A DNA stretch of 19,310 bases, taken from positions 1-19,310 of the forward strand of contig CAKOZB010000011.1 of NCBI GenBank assembly GCA_934131055.1, in the 5' to 3' direction. Both the position numbers and the translations under genes were made by a program. This DNA comes from an uncultured Clostridia bacterium (GTDB taxonomy: Bacteria; Bacillota; Clostridia; TANB77; CAG-508). Position 1 is the first letter of the stretch, and every line of letters begins with the position of its first letter. Shown here in pieces: positions 14,705 through 19,310 of the stretch. The notes below the pieces were generated by a model, which was given only the letters and a program-made list of their open reading frames with translations, was not told the origin of the DNA and did no database searches.

Positions 14705-15430
14705 ATGGCAATATATACAAGTAAAACAAGAATAGATTTAGAAGATGTTGGTTATTCCAATAAAATAACTAATAAGGCAATGTTAAAAATATTAGAAAAT
14801 GCAGGGGCTAGGCAATCAGAAATCATACATTTTGGATTAAATGATATGGAAAATGTAGGATTTAGTTGGATTTTATTAGGTTGGAAAGTTGAAATTTTAA
14901 AAAGGCCTATATATAATGAAGAACTTACAATAAATACATGGGGAAGAGATTCAAATAGAATTTTTACATATAGAGACTACGAGATATATGATGAGAGCGG
15001 AGAACTATGCACAATTGCTACTAGCAAGTGGGCAATTGTAGATATAAACACTGGAAAGCTAAGAGAATTAACTCCTGAAATTATTGAAAAATATCAGTGC
15101 GAAACTAAAAAAGTATTCAAAGAAGATTATACTTTAAAATTGAAAGAACCAGCTACTATAATAAGAAGGCAAGAATATAAAGCACAAAGAAGAGACATAG
15201 ATATTAACAAGCACATTCATAATTTATATTATTTGGACTATGCTTATGAGGTTTTACCAGAAGAAGTATATGAAGCACCAGAGTGTAATAATATAGAGAT
15301 AATGTATAAAAAACAGATACGATTAAATGATGAATTTATGTGTTTATATACAAAAGAGGAAAATCAAAATATCGTAACAATGAAGTCAGAAGACGAGAAC
15401 ACACTTCATGCGATTATTAAGTTATATTAA
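14705..15430 (+). CDS. Acyl-ACP thioesterase (FatA/FatB-like, double hotdog)
   Basis: This 241-residue protein fits the bacterial acyl-ACP thioesterase family, which releases fatty acids from acyl carrier protein. The first hotdog repeat holds the long-helix region TNKAMLKILENAGARQSE and VGFSWILLGWKVEILKRPIY (51-70). The second begins around 150 and carries RRDIDINKHIHNLYYLDYA (162-180), the counterpart of the D-x-N-x-H-(V/I)-x-N block with active-site Asn168 and His170. Length is normal for bacterial members. No signal peptide is present. The ATG follows AAAGAGG. The transglutaminase-like gene starts 28 bases downstream without a terminator, so they are probably cotranscribed, though no functional link is obvious. 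Confidence 0.85.
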   Translation: MAIYTSKTRIDLEDVGYSNKITNKAMLKILENAGARQSEIIHFGLNDMENVGFSWILLGWKVEILKRPIYNEELTINTWGRDSNRIFTYRDYEIYDESGELCTIATSKWAIVDINTGKLRELTPEIIEKYQCETKKVFKEDYTLKLKEPATIIRRQEYKAQRRDIDINKHIHNLYYLDYAYEVLPEEVYEAPECNNIEIMYKKQIRLNDEFMCLYTKEENQNIVTMKSEDENTLHAIIKLY

Positions 15431-15458
15431 GGGGTTTTAAAAGAAAGGAACCATTTTT

Positions 15459-16604
15459 ATGGGAAACAGTGCTAAAGAAAAAAGACAGTATATAATTATA
15501 AATGTTTTATTAATACTAATTGTGCTACTTTTAGGAGTTTACATATATAAAGTTATTCAATCCAATAAACAACAAATAAAAGTAGGCTATGAACAGGGAG
15601 TAAACGTTGTACAACAGTTACAAGATGAATATATAAATGTAGAAAAACTAGAAACAACGGAAAACCAAAATACAATGGTTGTTCCTATTGATGATAACTA
15701 TAAAAATTCTAAAGAATATGATTTTGCATATGTGAAAAATAATAAGTATTATTATAATCAATTAGATGATACCGCAAAATTAATATATGATGCAATTGAA
15801 AGTAATTTATCAAATATGATGTCTGGAAATTATGAGATAAAATTGTCGAATCAAGTAGCAAGTGTATTATATGAGAACGATGGAGAAAAACAGTTGGATA
15901 CTAGTTTTCAATCAGCATGGGATGCCTTAATGTTAGACAGAGTTGATACATTTTTTATAGATGTTACAAAAATAAATTTGAAAATGAGAAAAACTACATA
16001 TGGTAAAAAAGTAACGTATGCACTGTCGATTGCTCCAGCAGATTCGAATGGCTATTTGGCAAATGGCATAGAAAGTAAAGAAAAAGTACATGCGATATTA
16101 AATGAAATAAAAGAAACAAGGGACAGTATAGTTAAAAGCCTAAGTGGAATAGATTATAATAAAATAATGCATGCCCACGACTGGATTATAAATAATTTAG
16201 ATTACGAACAAAATATAACAAATAACAATGTGTATAATTTATATGGAGCATTAATCGAAAAATCTGCAGTTTGTGAGGGGTATGCAGAAGCATTAAAATA
16301 TATTTTAGATGAAGTGGATATTCAATGTGTTTTAGTAAGTGGAACTGCAACAAACTCTGAAGGAAAAACTGAAAGACATGAATGGAATTATGTACAACTA
16401 TACGGAAAGTGGTATGCTATAGATTCGACTTGGGACGACCCGGTTATTAAAGGAACTGGATATGTGTCAGACTCGATAAAACATAGATATTTCCTAGTTG
16501 GAAGCAATGAAATGAATAAAAATCATTTTCCTAATGGACAAATGACAGAGAGTGGACAAAAATTTGCATATCCAACAATAGAAACTGAAAAATACGGAAA
16601 ATAA
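15459..16604 (+). CDS. Membrane-anchored transglutaminase-like domain protein
   Basis: This 381-residue protein has one N-terminal membrane segment (about 11-30) after a short basic cytosolic end, then a polar outer region. The transglutaminase-core triad lies at the C-terminus: C272 (KSAVCEGYAEALKYIL), H307 (TERHEWNYVQL) and D322 (WYAIDSTWDDP). It is preceded by the domain's usual lead-in HAHDWIINNLDYE (238-250). Secreted proteins of this type in Clostridia are thought to be proteases or crosslinking enzymes of the cell surface; the substrate is unknown. Residues 40-230 match nothing I know. The ATG follows AAAGGA (15444-15449) at a rather long spacing. It ends at a bidirectional terminator. 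Confidence 0.87.
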   Translation: MGNSAKEKRQYIIINVLLILIVLLLGVYIYKVIQSNKQQIKVGYEQGVNVVQQLQDEYINVEKLETTENQNTMVVPIDDNYKNSKEYDFAYVKNNKYYYNQLDDTAKLIYDAIESNLSNMMSGNYEIKLSNQVASVLYENDGEKQLDTSFQSAWDALMLDRVDTFFIDVTKINLKMRKTTYGKKVTYALSIAPADSNGYLANGIESKEKVHAILNEIKETRDSIVKSLSGIDYNKIMHAHDWIINNLDYEQNITNNNVYNLYGALIEKSAVCEGYAEALKYILDEVDIQCVLVSGTATNSEGKTERHEWNYVQLYGKWYAIDSTWDDPVIKGTGYVSDSIKHRYFLVGSNEMNKNHFPNGQMTESGQKFAYPTIETEKYGK

Positions 16605-16621
16605 TAGATATTAATATAAAT

Positions 16622-16662
16622 AAAAAGAAAATATTCATGGTAAAAATGAATATTTTCTTTTT
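16622..16662. terminator. Bidirectional terminator between the transglutaminase-like gene and murC
   Basis: A perfect 17-base inverted repeat: AAAAAGAAAATATTCAT (16622-16638) and its complement 16646-16662 around a seven-base loop. The A and T ends allow use from both sides. Confidence 0.88.
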
Positions 16663-16714
16663 GTTGGCATTTTTAACCAATGTACAAATGAACATGAAAA
16701 AATATTAATAATTA

Positions 16715-18103
16715 TTATTTTTCAACTATTTTTGGACCGATTGTTGTTACTGTTCCAGCTCCAATTGTTAGTACTATATCATTTGGCATAACTCTATCTC
16801 TAATGTATTTTGCAATTTCGTTAAAATCAGACATATAAAGAGCTTTTTTTCCTACTCTATTAATATTAATTTGGTCAACCAAATTTTGAGAGGAAATACC
16901 TAAAGTATCAGCTTCTCTAGCTGCATAAATGTCAGTTACTATTATATTGTCAAATCCAGAAAGAACTTGAGCAAAATCTGTAAGAAGATTTTTGGTTCTA
17001 CTATAAGTATGAGGCTGGAATACAACCCATGATCTATTAAATTTTTTCTTTTTCATTGCATCATATACAGCTTTTATTTCTGTTGGATGATGACCATAAT
17101 CATCGAAAACATTTGCTCCATTTGTACTTCCAACAAATTCAAACCTTCTGTGAGCTCCAGTATATTTTAATAAACCTTCTTTTATATCTTCTTTATCTAT
17201 ACCATATTCATAACATGTTGCAATACAAGCAAGAGCATCATAAACATTATGCATTCCTGGTACGGAAAGCTTGATACTCTTATAAAAATTATTATTTCTG
17301 TATACATCAAAAAGAGGAAAGCCATTGTTGTCAAAAGTGATATTTCTCGCAATAAAGTTTGATTTCTCATTTTTAATACCAAAAGTAACAATTTTTGCAT
17401 TCGTATTTTTATACAAATCAACACAATTAGGGTCATCAGCATTTAATACTAGTAAACCATCTTTTGGAAGTAATTCAACAAATTTTACAAAAGCATTTTT
17501 TATATGGTCTAAGTCTTTAAAATAATCAAGGTGGTCATTGTCTATATTCAAAATAACTTCTGTTCTTGGGTGAAATTTTAAGAAACTTTCTACATATTCA
17601 CAAGACTCTAATATAAAATATTCGCTATTTCCAACTCTGTAATTTCCATCAATTTGCTTTAAAATAGCGCCAACTTGAACAGTAGGGTCTTTATGTGCCT
17701 CCATAAAACAAACAGAAATCATAGATGTGGTTGTGGTTTTTCCGTGTGTTCCAGAAATACTAATTGTATCTCTATAACCTTTAGTAATAATTCCCAAGAA
17801 AGTAGATCTTTCCATGGTTTCAATATTTAATCTTTCTGCTTCTTGCATTTCAATATCATCATGAGAAATTGCAGCACTATAAATGACTAAATCGGCTTTT
17901 CTAAGGTTATCTAAATCATGACCAATCACAACAGAAATTCCATTGTTTTTTAATTTATCAACCAATTCAGACTCGTTTGCGTCTGAACCTGTAACGTAAA
18001 AGCCCCATTTCTTTAAAATAGTAGCAATACCACTCATGCTAGTTCCACCGATACCTAGCATATGTATATGTTTATATTTTTTTAATTCTTCTAAATTAAT
18101 CAA
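16715..18103 (-). CDS. murC: UDP-N-acetylmuramate--L-alanine ligase
   Basis: This 462-residue Mur ligase adds L-Ala to UDP-MurNAc in peptidoglycan precursor synthesis in the cytosol. It shows the N-terminal nucleotide-binding HMLGIGGTSMSGIA (14-27), the ATP P-loop SGTHGKTTTTSM (117-128), ESCEYVESFLKFHP and ILNIDNDHLDYFKD in the central domain, and DDYGHHPTEIKAVYDA in the C-terminal part. The frame opens with a GTG at 18112, but that GTG overlaps the ribosome binding site AAAAGGAG. The TTG at 18103, eight bases beyond it, gives MINLEELKKYKHIHMLGIGG, the normal MurC start. I therefore call a TTG start. It is a single-gene unit with its own sigma-A promoter, divergent from spoVG. Confidence 0.95.
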   Translation of the reverse strand: MINLEELKKYKHIHMLGIGGTSMSGIATILKKWGFYVTGSDANESELVDKLKNNGISVVIGHDLDNLRKADLVIYSAAISHDDIEMQEAERLNIETMERSTFLGIITKGYRDTISISGTHGKTTTTSMISVCFMEAHKDPTVQVGAILKQIDGNYRVGNSEYFILESCEYVESFLKFHPRTEVILNIDNDHLDYFKDLDHIKNAFVKFVELLPKDGLLVLNADDPNCVDLYKNTNAKIVTFGIKNEKSNFIARNITFDNNGFPLFDVYRNNNFYKSIKLSVPGMHNVYDALACIATCYEYGIDKEDIKEGLLKYTGAHRRFEFVGSTNGANVFDDYGHHPTEIKAVYDAMKKKKFNRSWVVFQPHTYSRTKNLLTDFAQVLSGFDNIIVTDIYAAREADTLGISSQNLVDQININRVGKKALYMSDFNEIAKYIRDRVMPNDIVLTIGAGTVTTIGPKIVEK

Positions 18104-18141
18104 ATTAAGCACTCCTTTTATATGTTTTATTTTTCTAATAT

Positions 18142-18170
18142 ATTATATACTTAAAATAGGAAAAATTCAA
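18142..18170 (-). promoter_or_regulatory. Sigma-A promoter of murC
   Basis: On the minus strand TTGAAT (18165-18170), a 17-base spacer and a perfect TATAAT (18142-18147), about 39 bases before the start codon. Confidence 0.83.
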
Positions 18171-18243
18171 CATATTTTACGTCTTTGTTTTTGAATTAAT
18201 ATATTAAAAAAATATAAAAAATTATAAATTTTTTGAAAAAATA

Positions 18244-18272
18244 GAAGGAAAAAAATACTAAATGGAGAATAA
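18244..18272 (+). promoter_or_regulatory. Sigma-H promoter of spoVG
   Basis: GAAGGAAAA (18244-18252), an 11-base spacer and GGAGAATAA (18264-18272) match every defined position of the sigma-H consensus RnAGGAwww-N11/12-RnnGAATww. The B. subtilis spoVG promoter, a classic sigma-H target, has the same layout. It predicts induction on entry to stationary phase and sporulation. Confidence 0.83.
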
Positions 18273-18329
18273 TATAAGTGTACATACATAAATGGTACAA
18301 AAATAAAAACATTGGAAGGCGGTGCTCAC

Positions 18330-18623
18330 ATGGAAATTACAGAAGTACGTGTTAGAAAAGTAAACTCAGGAAATAGAGTGAAGGCAATAGCCCAAATAAC
18401 ATTTGATAATGAATTTGTAGTTCATGAAATTAAAGTTATGGAAAAACCAGAAGGTTTATTCATTGCTATGCCTAGAAGAAAAAAAGGTGAAAGATATTAC
18501 GATATAGCTCATCCTATTAATCAAGAAGTAAGAGACAAGCTTACAAAAGCTGTATTAGAAAAATATGAAGAAGCAGAAGATCCAGAACCAGTTGAAAAAA
18601 CTGAAACTGAAGATGTTGAATAA
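18330..18623 (+). CDS. spoVG: Septation/sporulation regulator SpoVG
   Basis: This 97-residue protein is the broadly conserved SpoVG, a small nucleic-acid-binding regulator that affects asymmetric septation, cell-surface and virulence genes. The sequence MEITEVRVRKVNSGNRVKAI, then FVVHEIKVMEKPEGLFIAMP and RRKKGERYYDIAHPIN is characteristic. The C-terminal 20 residues are acidic and variable, as usual. An in-frame TTG at 18312 lies upstream of the Shine-Dalgarno-like GGAAGGCGGTG (18314-18324), so the ATG at 18330 is the start. It stands alone between a sigma-H promoter and a strong terminator; glmU, a frequent downstream neighbour, is absent. Confidence 0.96.
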   Translation: MEITEVRVRKVNSGNRVKAIAQITFDNEFVVHEIKVMEKPEGLFIAMPRRKKGERYYDIAHPINQEVRDKLTKAVLEKYEEAEDPEPVEKTETEDVE

Positions 18624-18624
18624 T

Positions 18625-18650
18625 AAAAATATCCCATATGGGATATTTTT
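18625..18650 (+). terminator. Intrinsic terminator after spoVG
   Basis: AAAAATATCCC (18625-18635) and GGGATATTTTT (18640-18650) pair perfectly around a four-base loop (ATAT), with more T's following. Confidence 0.93.
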
Positions 18651-18758
18651 TTTGCTTAAATAACTAAGTAATAACTTGCAAAATAAATAATTAATTATAA
18701 AAAATATTAAAATTTCCACCAATAATAAGAAATAATATGACATTTAATAAAAAATAGA

Positions 18759-18805
18759 TAAAAAAAGAAGGCTCCCCCGAGCCTAGAATAGGTTAATGGG
18801 GGAGC
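18759..18805 (-). terminator. GC-rich intrinsic terminator of the 68-residue gene
   Basis: On the minus strand GCTCCCCC (18805-18798) pairs with GGGGGAGC (18778-18771), followed by CTTC and a run of T's (18766 and below). It is much more GC-rich than other terminators in the window, like the gene it serves. Confidence 0.85.
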
Positions 18806-18813
18806 AAGGAGTG

Positions 18814-19020
18814 TTAGTACGCCGCCCGACACATGGGCTGACAAAAGATGTCAGAAACATACTTAATGGGGTTGCCAGGTGTCGAGGGGGTATCGGTTAC
18901 AATTATCCGGACGAAGCCGTCTTTTGATGCCTGGGCCTTATAGTCAAGCCCTTTCAAAAAATGCTCTTTAGAGATGAAAACGTCCTTCTTAATGACAAAA
19001 AAACCTTTTACTTTGTACAT
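18814..19020 (-). CDS. 68-residue small protein of atypical composition, unknown function
   Basis: The ATG at 19020 follows AAGGAGA and opens 68 codons ending in TAA. The protein starts MYKVKGFFVIKKDVFISKEH, continues with a charged middle (LDYKAQASKDGFVRIIVTDT), and ends in a Pro/Gly-containing tail with two cysteines (C60, C64; DIFCQPMCRAAY). It has no signal peptide. I recognise no family. The gene is about 44% GC, and over 50% in its 3' two-thirds, against roughly 25-30% nearby. It uses CGG, GCC, CCC and TCG codons where neighbours use AGA, GCA, CCA and TCA. The frame could open further upstream, but the promoter and ribosome binding site fix this start. It has its own extended -10 promoter and GC-rich terminator. 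Recent transfer is likely. Confidence 0.72.
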   Translation of the reverse strand: MYKVKGFFVIKKDVFISKEHFLKGLDYKAQASKDGFVRIIVTDTPSTPGNPIKYVSDIFCQPMCRAAY

Positions 19021-19054
19021 GCTAATTATCTCCTTTTTATTTGTAATATTATTT

Positions 19055-19083
19055 ATTATATCACAAAAATACAAAAAATACAA
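19055..19083 (-). promoter_or_regulatory. Promoter of the 68-residue gene
   Basis: On the minus strand TTGTAT (19078-19083), a 17-base spacer and TATAAT (19055-19060) with an upstream TG making an extended -10 (TGATATAAT). Predicted strong. Confidence 0.82.
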
Positions 19084-19189
19084 TATTTTCCAACAAAATT
19101 GTCGAATTGACTAATATAACAATGAAAAAAACAAATCATGTTTTATATTTTAGAGTAAAAGCTTATATTGAAGAGAAAACTAGAAAATG

Positions 19190-19214
19190 TTATTCACAAT
19201 AAAAATGTGTATAG
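19190..19214. other. DnaA-box-like inverted pair
   Basis: TTATTCACA (19190-19198) fits the DnaA-box pattern TTATNCACA. Seven bases on, TGTGTATAG (19206-19214) is a one-mismatch box on the opposite strand. Two boxes do not make an origin, and no dnaA or dnaN gene is visible. The rest of 19084-19310 is AT-rich with no gene that I can support. Confidence 0.3.
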
Positions 19215-19250
19215 GTGTTTAAGAATGTCGGAAAGTTAGTGTAAAATATT

Positions 19251-19284
19251 TGTAGGCAAAAATAAAAATTTTGTCTACATTTTT
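19251..19284 (+). terminator. Terminator-like hairpin near the right edge
   Basis: TGTAGGCAAAA (19251-19261) pairs with TTTTGTCTACA (19269-19279), with one G-T pair, and is followed by five T's. No rightward gene ends just upstream, so it either ends a short unrecognised transcript or is an upstream control element of a gene outside the window. Confidence 0.5.
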
Positions 19285-19310
19285 AAATTTAATATTGAAA
19301 AAACATGGTT

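Noticed and set aside
18104..18112. GTG at 18112 as the murC start
   Set aside because: The GTG overlaps the AAAAGGAG ribosome binding site; the TTG at 18103 has correct spacing and gives the conserved N-terminus.
18555..18743. Leftward 62-codon very hydrophobic frame antisense to the spoVG end
   Set aside because: Phe/Leu/Ile-rich shadow of an AT-rich acidic tail and its terminator; no ribosome binding site, and it crosses the spoVG terminator.
1..19310. CRISPR arrays, insertion sequences, prophage or tRNA/rRNA genes
   Set aside because: I saw no regularly spaced repeats, transposase or integrase motifs, terminal inverted repeats, or cloverleaf/rRNA sequence in the window.
19084..19310. 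Replication origin at the right edge
   Set aside because: Only one exact DnaA-box match and one near match are present, with no dnaA, dnaN or rpmH visible; too little to call an origin.

Overview
The window is about 30% GC chromosomal DNA from a low-GC Gram-positive, endospore-forming anaerobe, most likely of class Clostridia. The evidence is spoIIP and spoVG with sporulation-type promoters, a threonyl T-box riboswitch, strong purine-rich ribosome binding sites, AGA/ATA-rich codon use, a PflX-like radical SAM protein and no trace of respiration genes. I cannot name a species; an uncultured gut lineage is my guess.

Layout. (1) 1-3611, rightward: the last codons of a rel (p)ppGpp synthetase/hydrolase (ACT domain), a glyoxalase-II-like metallo-beta-lactamase-fold hydrolase, histidyl-tRNA synthetase and a membrane-anchored protein of unknown function, closely spaced and probably one operon. 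It ends at a bidirectional terminator. (2) 3676-6237: spoIIP (leftward, sigma-E-like promoter) diverges from pgi (rightward, sigma-A promoter). (3) 6270-6610: a compact locus with a 44-codon leftward gene and a converging small RNA. They share a bidirectional terminator and two direct repeats, and a hairpin holds the gene's Shine-Dalgarno in its loop. This is the architecture of Fst/RNAII (par-type) type I toxin-antitoxin modules and is the most interesting thing in the window. (4) 6683-8942: promoter, Thr T-box, thrS, terminator. (5) 9005-12750: a 777-residue coiled-coil protein of unknown function and phosphopentomutase (deoB). (6) 12758-16662: a leftward stand-alone CAT/E2-fold acyltransferase-like protein whose catalytic His position is Glu, diverging from a PflX-like radical SAM gene, then an acyl-ACP thioesterase and a membrane-anchored transglutaminase-like protein. 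(7) 16715-18650: murC (leftward, TTG start) diverging from spoVG, which has a near-perfect sigma-H promoter. (8) 18755-19083: a leftward 68-codon gene of clearly higher GC content with its own promoter and terminator, probably acquired. The last 230 bases hold a DnaA-box-like inverted pair and a terminator-like hairpin but no gene I can see.

Most genes are core housekeeping functions: translation, stringent response, glycolysis, nucleoside salvage, envelope synthesis and sporulation. Transcription units are short and bounded by strong hairpins. The unusual material is in the gaps: the par-like module, the atypical-composition small gene, and a nested hairpin between the MBL and hisS genes.
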